NCBI RefSeq assembly: GCF_029873255.1
Contig: NZ_CP123622.1
Coordinates: forward strand, 1,210,501-1,274,500
Length of the DNA: 64,000 nt
Origin: Pigmentibacter sp. JX0631
GTDB lineage: Bacteria > Bdellovibrionota_B > Oligoflexia > Silvanigrellales > Silvanigrellaceae
Direction: 5' to 3'
Below, in pieces: positions 45,043 through 53,696 of the stretch. Position numbers and translations under genes: made by a program. Under the pieces are notes generated by a model. It was not told where the DNA came from, did not search any database, and worked only from the letters and a program-made list of their open reading frames with translations. How positions within the stretch are numbered: the first letter of the stretch is position 1; every line of letters starts with the position of its first letter.

Positions 45043-47076
45043 TTATTCAATAGGAAAAGCAGTTAAAATGAAATATCCTTCTGGAAAATCTTTACTCTTT
45101 TTTAACACTACCTTTGTGTTAGTAACATTAGTAAATTGATCAGTAAATTTACTATATGAAGTTCCAGTAAAGTGACTTGAAGGAACAATTGATTTAAATT
45201 CGAGTTTATAAGCTTTTGGATCAGGATTTCTCAACCAATTCTCAATATTTACCTTATTCTGAGCAATAGTATTTGCAATAGCCTGCTCTGCAATTGTGAT
45301 GTTTGGAAAGGTTGAAGTTTTTCCACCTGGAACTTTAGGGTCATTCAAAGCTCTAAATTTCAAACTTGCATTCTCTATGCTGGTATGCCTGTCTATAGTA
45401 TGACCATATGGTCTACCTTCACTAGCCAACAAATTCCCGCTTGGAATAGTTTGCGAGACAAAAGTTTTATCTGGTAAAAGAATTTGCTCTCTTGCCAAAG
45501 CTTTAGCGTAATGATTTACAATTTTATTAGAGGCTAAGTAGGAAGCGTCGGCAATTTTTTTGAGCTCAACGGTATTTTTAAGTAGTCCTCTAGGGGTAAT
45601 TAGAGTTGCAATTTCTAATGAAGTTTTGGTTATAAATTTAGCTTTTTCTTCGGTAGAAAGGGTATGAAAATTTTCAACATCAGATTTAATTTTATCAACA
45701 ATAATAGAATAGGTTCTATCATAGTTATAAAGAGCGTCAGCGATTGCGGTGGCTGAATCTATAGGATGTGTAACAAGTTCATAAACTCCTGTAACAGTAT
45801 CTTCAACTACTTGATAAACGCCTTTTGCAACACCAGAGCCAATACTGCTCATGGTATCAATATTTTTCCATGCATTATCGATATCATCTTCAAATTTAGG
45901 TATATCATTATTTTTAGCTGAATCTTGTAACTGATTTAAACTAATTTGAGATAATACCTGATAATCTGCAGGCAGCGATTTATTTAAATAAAGAGCATAA
46001 CTAAGATCATTAGCCGTTTGCATAATGTAGTAATGCTCATAGGAACTAACGGCTTTAATAGATTCATCAACATTTAAATATTCATTAGTAAATCTTGAAT
46101 ACTTTCTGTTATTAAAGTTTCCATTTTGCTTATTTTGTTGAAAAATTGAAAAAACATATCCACGGCTCGTATATCTTTTTGCTTGTTCTAATAAATTATT
46201 TGCTAATAAAAGATCAGCTTTTAAAGCATTTTCAATTACCCGCTCCGCACGTTCAATTGTCATTGGAGAGTATGAGTGTTTCATTACATGCAGTGCATGA
46301 TTTATATTTTGTAAATTTCTAGCAACTTCAAAATAATTATAAATATCAACAGTAGCCTTTAATTGATAGTTTTTTAATTTAGGATAGTATTGAATATATT
46401 TTTTAAATACACCATTTTCATTAAAAACTTTATTTATAACTTTTCCTATTTCAGCTTTCCTCTCAGGATTTTTTTCCTTTTGGTACTCAGTAAATAAATT
46501 TACACCTTTGCGAATCATTTTTTGTGCTTCAGATAAACTACTACTTTGAATTCCCTCTTCAATTTCGTAGACAACTGTTTCTGGTGTTTTTCCCTGAAAA
46601 GGATCTACAAAGTTTTTTTCATTAGAAGAAATATTTAAATTTTTTCCCTTTGTAGTATCAGAAGAATCACTTGGAATTGAAGAAGACGAATTATCTGTAA
46701 TAGTTTCTTTATACTCCAACAATTTTAAATTATTGGACTGATAAGAGGAATTTCTTTCATGCATATCTTTAATTGCAGATATTAATTTAAGCGATTCCTT
46801 AAACTGCTGGTGTGAAATTTGATTCAATCTTTCTTGATGTTGATACATCTGTGCAAGTGTAGCTGCAGAGAATCGTTCTGCTTCTATTTGCATAGGAGTT
46901 GGTGGCTTAATTCCTCCACCAGAACCACCACCTCCTCCGCCAGGATATGGTACTATATTTATATTTATTTCCCCAGTATTTCCAGTAATAACTGAACAAC
47001 ATGAATTTGCAGAAGTACTAAAGTGATAAAAAAAGTTTAAAAATACAATTAAAATTATTTTCAAATAATTTAGCAT
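45043..47076 (-). CDS. Secreted toxin with C-terminal RNase A-like (CdiA-CT type) domain
   Basis: The 677-residue protein has a signal peptide (about 1-23), a Gly-rich linker (PYPGGGGGGSGGG near residue 50), a long helical middle, a pretoxin-like region (VEDTVTGVYELVTHPIDSA) and a C-terminal domain from about 554. That end matches the bacterial RNase A-like CdiA-CT family: YGHTIDRHT (His559, His564), STFPNITIAEQAI, NIENWLRN, KVVLKKSKDFPEGYFILTAFP. In known members such domains cut RNA in target cells. Unlike CdiA it is short and lacks haemagglutinin repeats. The immunity gene follows. The target and the way of delivery are unknown. Confidence 0.82.
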   Translation of the reverse strand: MLNYLKIILIVFLNFFYHFSTSANSCCSVITGNTGEININIVPYPGGGGGGSGGGIKPPTPMQIEAERFSAATLAQMYQHQERLNQISHQQFKESLKLISAIKDMHERNSSYQSNNLKLLEYKETITDNSSSSIPSDSSDTTKGKNLNISSNEKNFVDPFQGKTPETVVYEIEEGIQSSSLSEAQKMIRKGVNLFTEYQKEKNPERKAEIGKVINKVFNENGVFKKYIQYYPKLKNYQLKATVDIYNYFEVARNLQNINHALHVMKHSYSPMTIERAERVIENALKADLLLANNLLEQAKRYTSRGYVFSIFQQNKQNGNFNNRKYSRFTNEYLNVDESIKAVSSYEHYYIMQTANDLSYALYLNKSLPADYQVLSQISLNQLQDSAKNNDIPKFEDDIDNAWKNIDTMSSIGSGVAKGVYQVVEDTVTGVYELVTHPIDSATAIADALYNYDRTYSIIVDKIKSDVENFHTLSTEEKAKFITKTSLEIATLITPRGLLKNTVELKKIADASYLASNKIVNHYAKALAREQILLPDKTFVSQTIPSGNLLASEGRPYGHTIDRHTSIENASLKFRALNDPKVPGGKTSTFPNITIAEQAIANTIAQNKVNIENWLRNPDPKAYKLEFKSIVPSSHFTGTSYSKFTDQFTNVTNTKVVLKKSKDFPEGYFILTAFPIE

Positions 47077-47094
47077 TATTTACCTCTTTTAAGC

Positions 47095-47820
47095 TTACTG
47101 TATTTGTTTAATATATTTTTGATACTGTTCTTTATTATAGAAATCTATTTTCTTAAATTCATTTAAAATATTTAATATCGTACTGTGCAAATCTTTCTTA
47201 TCTTTCAAACTATTGAAAGGATTTATATAATTTTTTATTGCATTATTCAAGATGTGTTCATTTATTTTATTTAATTTAACATCAACTTTATCGATCTTAA
47301 AAGAACAACTTTTTTGAAATTTACTAGTTACTGTATACCATTCATAAGAATCATCAAGTTTTAACTCTTTATTTTCAAACTGAAGTGTATTTTTACCCTT
47401 TTCTATATATCCTAAATCACCATCTCTATAGTTTCCAGAAAAATGAATTTTTATTTTATCAAAATTACATTTTTCAAAAGTATAATCAACTGTAAAATAA
47501 TAGTAATTTTTTATTTCTGAATTTTTATTATTTTTCTTTTGTCTAAAATCACAGTTTACAAAATAGTACTCATTTGAATCACAATATTTTTCAAACAAAT
47601 TTGCACCAAACTCCGGAAGATTTAAATTTTTACTTTTTTCAATTTTACTAAATGGATCATAATTTTCAGAATCATGACCAATGATTATTTCAGGAATTTG
47701 ATTGGCAGGATTTTGTGTACCAGGCTCGGGACTGTAATTTTTATTAGTAGAATTGTTTTTGCAACCAATTAAAAATATTAGATTAGAAATAATTAAAAAT
47801 TTATATAAATATCTTTTCAT
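47095..47820 (-). CDS. Lipoprotein with four-cysteine secreted domain (family A, third copy)
   Basis: The 241-residue protein has a lipobox LIGC (Cys20), a 50-residue linker, then a domain with Cys80, Cys90, Cys118 and Cys172. The same Cys spacing (about 9, 27-30, 50-59 residues) and the motifs xNCDF, KGKNTLQF, EWYTVTSK and CSFKIDKVDVKL occur in the proteins starting at 48715 and 52281. No known family comes to mind. It is 11 bases after the previous gene and 19 before the toxin gene, so all are cotranscribed. Four Cys in an exported protein suggest two disulfides. Confidence 0.7.
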   Translation of the reverse strand: MKRYLYKFLIISNLIFLIGCKNNSTNKNYSPEPGTQNPANQIPEIIIGHDSENYDPFSKIEKSKNLNLPEFGANLFEKYCDSNEYYFVNCDFRQKKNNKNSEIKNYYYFTVDYTFEKCNFDKIKIHFSGNYRDGDLGYIEKGKNTLQFENKELKLDDSYEWYTVTSKFQKSCSFKIDKVDVKLNKINEHILNNAIKNYINPFNSLKDKKDLHSTILNILNEFKKIDFYNKEQYQKYIKQIQ

Positions 47821-47830
47821 AAAAACTCCT

Positions 47831-48715
47831 TTAATTTAATTTTTTTGAATAGTAATCAAATTGCTTTTTATCATATTGAGGAAAAGATTTTAGCTCACCT
47901 AATATTTTTATTGCATTTAACTTGCTTGTTTCCATGTTTTTTCTAATTTCATTTATATTAATATCAATTAATACATTTTTAATAACTTCAGTAATTTTAT
48001 TACGAAATGTGCTATATTCGTCCTTATTATAAAATTGGTTTAAAGTTTTAAATTGTTCTATCTCTAAAAGAATTAATTCAATGTTTGATTGCCAAAATAT
48101 ATCATCATAAATAGTTAGATTCTTTTTTAATTCATTTTCAATAAAACAAATTTGAAATGAAATATTATATACCCCTACTTTATTAACTTGATCATTTAAA
48201 TTTTTTAATAAATCATACGATTTTGAGTACATGTCAACTAATTTTTTATACTCATAAAATACATTAATGTAAGCTTCTAATCTACTTACTGAGAATTCAG
48301 ATAATGAAGCTGATATCTGATTAATAACAAAACTACAATTTTTATCATACTTGCTTGTCTTTGTATACCAAGGATAATAGTCATTTAAAACGATTGAATA
48401 TCCTTTTAATGTAGCATTATTTTTTCCTTCTGTAACTCTATGAAAATTTTTATGCGCATAAAATGTTGCATTTAAATTATTAAAATTGCAATTGCTATAT
48501 TCATATGAAATATTGTAGTTAAATTCATTTATTTTTTTAATCGAATATGAGCCCAGTTGAAGATTATTAAAATCACAATTTATATAATTTTCTGAAGAAT
48601 TATTACATCTAGAAATAAACAAATTACTATTTGTAAATTGCAATTTTTCACTTTCCAAAGCAAATGTTTTCACATTCAATAATATTAGTGATAGAAAAAA
48701 TGTCATATTTTTCAT
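47831..48715 (-). CDS. Secreted four-cysteine protein (family A, second copy)
   Basis: The 294-residue protein has a signal peptide (about 1-19) and the family A domain: Cys37, Cys47, Cys76, Cys127, with INCDFNN, EGKNNATLKG, PWYTKTSK and CSFVINQISASL. After the domain a helical region of about 150 residues follows. Its start overlaps the stop of the upstream lipoprotein gene by 4 bases (ATGA-type coupling). Function unknown. The repeated domain in one operon points to a shared job, for example binding the same surface or partner. Confidence 0.7.
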   Translation of the reverse strand: MKNMTFFLSLILLNVKTFALESEKLQFTNSNLFISRCNNSSENYINCDFNNLQLGSYSIKKINEFNYNISYEYSNCNFNNLNATFYAHKNFHRVTEGKNNATLKGYSIVLNDYYPWYTKTSKYDKNCSFVINQISASLSEFSVSRLEAYINVFYEYKKLVDMYSKSYDLLKNLNDQVNKVGVYNISFQICFIENELKKNLTIYDDIFWQSNIELILLEIEQFKTLNQFYNKDEYSTFRNKITEVIKNVLIDININEIRKNMETSKLNAIKILGELKSFPQYDKKQFDYYSKKLN

Positions 48716-49797
48716 AATAAAATCCTTTCAGTTATTTTTTTTAAATTTTCTTTTACACTTTTAATTTCAGAAATGTCATTACTTTTTTCAAAATTGTAAA
48801 CATTATTTTTAAATTCAGCGTACAATAAATCTAGATCAATATCTTTTTCATTATAAAATAATTTTAAAATTTCTTTTAACTTATCATTCTTTAATAATTC
48901 ATAATTTATTTCTTTTTTGGATGAACTATAAATTTTATATACTAAATTATTTTCATATAAATTCAAAAGAAAATTTATATATAAAAAATCTTTATATAAA
49001 TTATTATTATTTATAACTAAATTATTATAAATACTATTGATATATTTTTTTTGCATGTCAGTTAATTTATTTTTTAAAATTGGAACTGGTTTTCCTGGAA
49101 TTTTTATAAAGCCATCTATAAAGTAAAGTCTTTCAAATTCATTAAATTCTTGTTTTAAAATTAAATTATCTCTACTTTCTGTAAGATTTACTAAAACTTT
49201 AAGTTTATAAAATTCGTCATAAAATACATTGTAATTATTCTGCTTAAAAAGCTCTTTTAGCTTAATAAATTTTTCTTTATAATCTTTCCTATTCTCAATA
49301 ATTTTTTTATTTTCGAAATCCTTAGAATCAACAATATCGAAACTAGTTGAATCAGAATTTTTAGCATAATTTTCCTCTCTGTTTTTTTTATAGTTCAATA
49401 GTTCTCCTGAAATTACAGCAGAATCATTTATTAATAAATCTACATATTTTTCCATTGTCAATTCAGATTCTTTTAAATTCCTATTTTGGAAACTATGACC
49501 AAATATTCCTTTTGAAAATATTTGATTATCTATTTTTTTTAAATCATCAGAATTTTGTGGATTTATATTAAATGAAAAAGTTATAAAGTCTCCTTTATAA
49601 TTGTAACTTATTGAATTATTTTTTTCTTTCTCTTTTAGTCGGCCATCTGTACTAGAAATTCTCGATAATTGATTTCCAAGAATATAATCTATCTCTTTTT
49701 GTAAATTTTTGTCATTCACTTCATTATCAATATCATTTTTGCATGCAACAAAAATTAATAACAAAGGTATAAATTTTATAGTCATTGAATTTTTCAA
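48712..49797 (-). CDS. Lipoprotein of unknown function in the toxin operon
   Basis: From the chosen TTG start at 49797 the 361-residue protein reads KNSMTIKFIPLLLIFVACKN, a lipoprotein signal with Cys19. GGAGG lies 7 bases upstream of that TTG, inside the end of the preceding gene; an in-frame ATG at 49812 would remove this spacing. The mature protein is Lys/Asn/Glu-rich and helical with no recognised domain. It ends in a 4-base overlap with the next gene. The composition is as AT-driven as its neighbours. Confidence 0.65.
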   Translation of the reverse strand: MKNSMTIKFIPLLLIFVACKNDIDNEVNDKNLQKEIDYILGNQLSRISSTDGRLKEKEKNNSISYNYKGDFITFSFNINPQNSDDLKKIDNQIFSKGIFGHSFQNRNLKESELTMEKYVDLLINDSAVISGELLNYKKNREENYAKNSDSTSFDIVDSKDFENKKIIENRKDYKEKFIKLKELFKQNNYNVFYDEFYKLKVLVNLTESRDNLILKQEFNEFERLYFIDGFIKIPGKPVPILKNKLTDMQKKYINSIYNNLVINNNNLYKDFLYINFLLNLYENNLVYKIYSSSKKEINYELLKNDKLKEILKLFYNEKDIDLDLLYAEFKNNVYNFEKSNDISEIKSVKENLKKITERILL

Positions 49798-49798
49798 A

Positions 49799-51319
49799 TT
49801 AATTTCCTCCACAAATTAATTTTTTTCTGTATGAATTATATCTTGTAATTACATCTAAAATTTGAGGTATTTTTTTTACAATAAATTCATTATTTTTATT
49901 AAAATCATCAATATTTTTTTCTAATGTATTTTCTATTGTAATATTTATGTCTTTCATTAATAAATCAGACAATTCAGTAAATCCTTCACAATTATCTCTA
50001 TTAGATATAAAAATATCAAATAATTCTCTAGTTTTAATATCGCGAATATCATTATATATTGTGTTTTGTATTTTTATTACTTTCCTGTCTGACTCAATTT
50101 TATTTTGAATACTACGGATTTGAGACTGCGAATATTTTTCAGCCAACTTTTTTACAATACTTATTTTCTTTTTATCTATTGAATAATTCGTTTTTAAATA
50201 TTCATAATAACTTTTGGTAATAGGATCTTTATATTTTTCAAAATATTTTATATCAAAATCACCTGTATTTGACGAAAATATTGTTAAAAATTTTTCAATT
50301 TCATTTTTATTGTAAATAAATCCACCATTAATTGCTTGTATTTCATTAATTTTTTGGGTTATTCTATTTTCTGTCTCTTTTAATATTTTATTTATATTTA
50401 TTTCATCTGTTTTATTTGATTCCTTATATTTTATTTCTTGATCAGTACTACAAATATCATAAGCAAGCTTTTTTATTTCATCAGATTTATAAATTATTGA
50501 ATTATTTTTATACCATTCCTTTGCTTCATTATATTTACTTTCCACTTTTCTTTTGAATTTATTAAATTCTTCTTTTTCTTTATTTTTTTGAAATATTCCT
50601 GCAAAATATGCATATATAAATGCAGCAGCAAAAACAGCCGCAATTACAATTGCACCTAATCCTGTGGAACTAGCAGCCCCTGCCACAATAGCGCCAGCAA
50701 TACCGCCAGATGAAATCATGATAAAAAAATTTCTTCTAATATTTGGATCATTATGAATTAGAATATCAGGTGCAGTTTCTTCAGTATTTGGTGTAAAATA
50801 TAATTCAGCAAGATTAAATGCTTGTGGTTCAAAGGTAAGGGCATTTGAATTTTCTAATTTTGCGGCTAGACTACAGTAATCTTTTAAATTATCTTTAATA
50901 TCTAAAAGCTCCATTTCTGCTTTTCTGTAGTTATACAAACTATTTTTTATAGATAAATCATTGTGCTGCAATTTATTTGAATATTCTAAGTAATTTGAAA
51001 GCCCTTTGAGATCAATATTATTTTCTTGTTCTTCAAGTTTTGATTTTAAATTATTTGCAAAATTTAATTGACTAATTAATTCATTCTTTGATTGGTTATA
51101 ACTTTTTGTTATTTTATCAATGTAATTATTTTTAATAAATAGTGACTGAGAAAATTGATACCCTATTGCATTAGGAACATTGTATTCCCTCTCTACACGC
51201 ACGATATGTTGCGCATTTCGCATAAATTTTTCAAAGTCAAAATTGCCGTAATTTGCAAATGCTTTGCTAGGAAATAGCAATTCAAAAAAAATTAAATTTA
51301 TTGAAATTTTTTTTTTCAT
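49799..51319 (-). CDS. Secreted helical protein with central hydrophobic hairpin
   Basis: The 506-residue protein has a signal peptide (1-22, ending KAFANY), then long helices with many Lys/Glu/Asn, a 46-residue hydrophobic stretch with a Gly/Ser turn (198-243, ISSGGIAGAIVAGAASSTG then AIVIAAVFAAAFIYAYFAG), and more long helices. Helices flanking a central hydrophobic hairpin is the plan of alpha-pore-forming toxins such as ClyA, HBL and Xax proteins; sequence similarity to these is not visible to me. It could alternatively be an inner-membrane protein with two membrane spans. It overlaps the upstream gene by 4 bases. Confidence 0.68.
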   Translation of the reverse strand: MKKKISINLIFFELLFPSKAFANYGNFDFEKFMRNAQHIVRVEREYNVPNAIGYQFSQSLFIKNNYIDKITKSYNQSKNELISQLNFANNLKSKLEEQENNIDLKGLSNYLEYSNKLQHNDLSIKNSLYNYRKAEMELLDIKDNLKDYCSLAAKLENSNALTFEPQAFNLAELYFTPNTEETAPDILIHNDPNIRRNFFIMISSGGIAGAIVAGAASSTGLGAIVIAAVFAAAFIYAYFAGIFQKNKEKEEFNKFKRKVESKYNEAKEWYKNNSIIYKSDEIKKLAYDICSTDQEIKYKESNKTDEININKILKETENRITQKINEIQAINGGFIYNKNEIEKFLTIFSSNTGDFDIKYFEKYKDPITKSYYEYLKTNYSIDKKKISIVKKLAEKYSQSQIRSIQNKIESDRKVIKIQNTIYNDIRDIKTRELFDIFISNRDNCEGFTELSDLLMKDINITIENTLEKNIDDFNKNNEFIVKKIPQILDVITRYNSYRKKLICGGN

Positions 51320-52281
51320 TTTTCACGCTCTTGCAAAATACTTTTTACTTTCTGAATTGAGGATGTATTAAAGTTCGGCTCTCTTTCAATTTCTTGAAGA
51401 ATAGTTCTTAGATAGACATCATCAAATTCATACTGATGATAATTACTAGTGCTTTCTGAAGTTTGAAATGAATCACTAGTAGCTGAAATTATTTTGTCTA
51501 ATAAAGAAACTATTTTCTTAATTTCTCCAACAATTTTCTTGTATTCAATATTTTCTTTAGAATAACTTTTTATAGTTAGTATTTTACTGTAAAGAATATT
51601 TAGTTTACTCAAACTATCATTAGCATTAAGTTCATTCATAACCGAAGAATTAATACTAATTAAGTATTGAATATTTTGAATTAATAAACTTAAATTTTCC
51701 TGCGCATTTTCTAAATCCATTTGATTTAAAGTTATTAATAATTTTGATATATTTAATTTAATATTATCCATTGAAAAAATAGCATTTTTAGAGCTTTCAA
51801 TATTTAGTTGAATTTGATTTATTTTTTCTTTTGATTCTTGGTTAAAATCTATTTCAACCTTCTTAATAATAAAATAGCAAGGGGAGTAATATTCTGTAGA
51901 AAATGATGTCTTTGGATCAAGATCAATCAATTGCAAACTGTTACCACTTATTTTTAATTTATTATTCCCAGGAATAACATGACGAACACTTATTCCTGAT
52001 TGTATTTTTAAATTAAAATAGTCACTTTGAAATCTACCATTTTCAAATCTATTTGCACAAAATCCCCTTGAATAGCTGATAGTAAAATCCATCGGTAAAG
52101 AAAATGATTTAGTATTTGTTAGAGAATGAGAAATGTAATTACTAAAATTGCAATTATAAAATTTATTGTAATTTTTTGAGCAAGAGTTAGAAATTATATT
52201 TTCACCAATAATATTTGAAAATGCTGAATGAGAAAAGCATAGGAAAATAATTGCAGATGGAATGTTTCTGAGCCTTATCAT
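51316..52281 (-). CDS. Secreted four-cysteine protein (family A, first copy)
   Basis: The 321-residue protein has a signal peptide (about 1-22) and a family A domain with Cys34, Cys44, Cys75 and Cys135, NCNFSN, IPGNNKLKISG and YFIIKKVEIDF; WYT is replaced by FSTEYY, so it is the most divergent copy. A helical C-terminal half follows, ending in Glu/Arg-rich sequence. The helical hairpin protein starts inside its stop codon (ATGA overlap). Function unknown. Confidence 0.7.
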   Translation of the reverse strand: MIRLRNIPSAIIFLCFSHSAFSNIIGENIISNSCSKNYNKFYNCNFSNYISHSLTNTKSFSLPMDFTISYSRGFCANRFENGRFQSDYFNLKIQSGISVRHVIPGNNKLKISGNSLQLIDLDPKTSFSTEYYSPCYFIIKKVEIDFNQESKEKINQIQLNIESSKNAIFSMDNIKLNISKLLITLNQMDLENAQENLSLLIQNIQYLISINSSVMNELNANDSLSKLNILYSKILTIKSYSKENIEYKKIVGEIKKIVSLLDKIISATSDSFQTSESTSNYHQYEFDDVYLRTILQEIEREPNFNTSSIQKVKSILQEREK

Positions 52282-52297
52282 TTAATAATTCCTTTAT

Positions 52298-52894
52298 TTA
52301 GTAAGCAGGTTTTGTAAGATAAGCTGTAATTGACTTGATATATATTTTTTTATTTTTCTGAAAAACAGTTCTTAATCTAGGCTGCAAATTAAATGCATAT
52401 GGAATATGTTCTACTTTAATTCTAATTTTAGTAAATTTTGTATTTGAACCATTTATCTCGCCCAAAGATTTTTCTTTAATTGAGTGTTCATGTATTACGT
52501 TTCCATCGTTATAAATATCTATGTATGCATAAGGAGGTTCGTATGTGGTTTCAAAATTAGCCGCTATTTCGTATTCTACAATAAGCGAATAATTCTTATC
52601 TGATGGATATTTATAAAAAGGACTACTATAGTGGCCATAGCCATTAAATGAAGTAATATTCCAATAATTATTTTCAATAACTCCAGCATTAGTTCCACCA
52701 CCAGTGTAAAATGCAATATCTTGGGCTGTCATTTTCTTAGAATCTACTATTATCACCCTATTATTTTCATTTTTTCTAATACCATTTTTTGAATACTTAT
52801 CATATGTATTATCATAAATACTTTGTGAATTAGCATTAATACTTGTAAGAACTATTTGAGTTATTATTATTTTCTTTAAAAAATTTTTAAGCAT
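52298..52894 (-). CDS. Secreted protein of unknown function, first gene of toxin operon
   Basis: From the chosen ATG at 52894 (AAAGG about 7 bases upstream) the 198-residue protein has a Sec signal peptide LKNFLKKIIITQIVLTSINA. The mature part looks beta-rich: YSLIVEYEIAANF, AYIDIYNDGNVI and TKIRIKVEHIPYAF, ending IKSITAYLTKPAY, as in a small beta-sandwich. An upstream in-frame start 51 codons earlier would bury the signal and is rejected. It is 16 bases before the next gene and so opens the operon. Confidence 0.68.
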   Translation of the reverse strand: MLKNFLKKIIITQIVLTSINANSQSIYDNTYDKYSKNGIRKNENNRVIIVDSKKMTAQDIAFYTGGGTNAGVIENNYWNITSFNGYGHYSSPFYKYPSDKNYSLIVEYEIAANFETTYEPPYAYIDIYNDGNVIHEHSIKEKSLGEINGSNTKFTKIRIKVEHIPYAFNLQPRLRTVFQKNKKIYIKSITAYLTKPAY

Positions 52895-53187
52895 TTCATG
52901 ACCTTTATTAATTTTTATCTTTATTTCTATCAAAATTAAATAATTTAAATTCATCAAGTAATCATTGTAAAAAGTTGCAGAAATATATCTAAATCTAGAC
53001 AGAAGAAAATTGTTATTGATAGATTTGTTTCTGTTTGCCTCACCCAAAAATTCTATTCAATAATATCGATACTTGTCTAAGTGAGAAAAATGAAAATCAT
53101 TAAATAAGGATAAAATTTAAAAATATTTTCTTTTATGTGACAAAATATATAAGATATAAAAAATTTATTTTTACTACATTAAATTAG

Positions 53188-53682
53188 TTAATAATCACAA
53201 TTAGAAATACGCATCTTATTGCATCCTTCCTCGCCTCTAAAGTATTTTTTTTCTTTAATAAATTCATCACTTAATCCGCATTCACAAACTAGAGACGAAA
53301 CGGAATCATTCATTCGAATCTCATCAAGGTATCTTAATTGGTACCCATTAGTATGATTTGAAAGAATATCCCAATGCCCTTTTAAATAGGAATCAGTATA
53401 CAATTTGACAGAGCAATGAGGCCCGAGTACAACAGAACTTATGGCATTATCAAATGATCTATTATTTCCTCTCCACCCATTTCCAAACCAGTCTTGAATA
53501 TGTCCATTCCAAGATTCTCTTTCAACCATATGATTATTTAGATTATACAATTTTGCACCAGCAACAATAGTTTCTGAATATCCACTTTGTATATGTTCAT
53601 ATAAAGTACAAGTATTTGCAGAACTAATATTTGCAGAAAGTATTGCGCCAATTGATAATATTGTTAGAGTTAATTTATTCAT
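53188..53682 (-). CDS. Secreted betagamma-crystallin-type protein
   Basis: The 164-residue protein has a signal peptide (about 1-22) and a betagamma-crystallin domain. Two Ca2+-binding signatures of type (N/D)(N/D)xx(S/T)S are visible, DNAISS (78-83) and NDSVSS (125-130), each followed by hydrophobic V/L and separated by the Greek-key strands SVKLYTDSYLKGHWDIL. The pair is the usual double clamp. Eight Cys in the mature part, including CEC and CNK, suggest disulfides. It is 14 bases after the following-listed gene and forms a two-gene unit upstream of the toxin operon. Confidence 0.8.
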   Translation of the reverse strand: MNKLTLTILSIGAILSANISSANTCTLYEHIQSGYSETIVAGAKLYNLNNHMVERESWNGHIQDWFGNGWRGNNRSFDNAISSVVLGPHCSVKLYTDSYLKGHWDILSNHTNGYQLRYLDEIRMNDSVSSLVCECGLSDEFIKEKKYFRGEEGCNKMRISNCDY

Positions 53683-53696
53683 TGTTATTTTCCATA

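Noticed and set aside
52895-53047. N-terminal extension of the first toxin-operon gene
   Set aside because: The extension has no ribosome site and would place the signal peptide internally; ATG 52894 is well supported.
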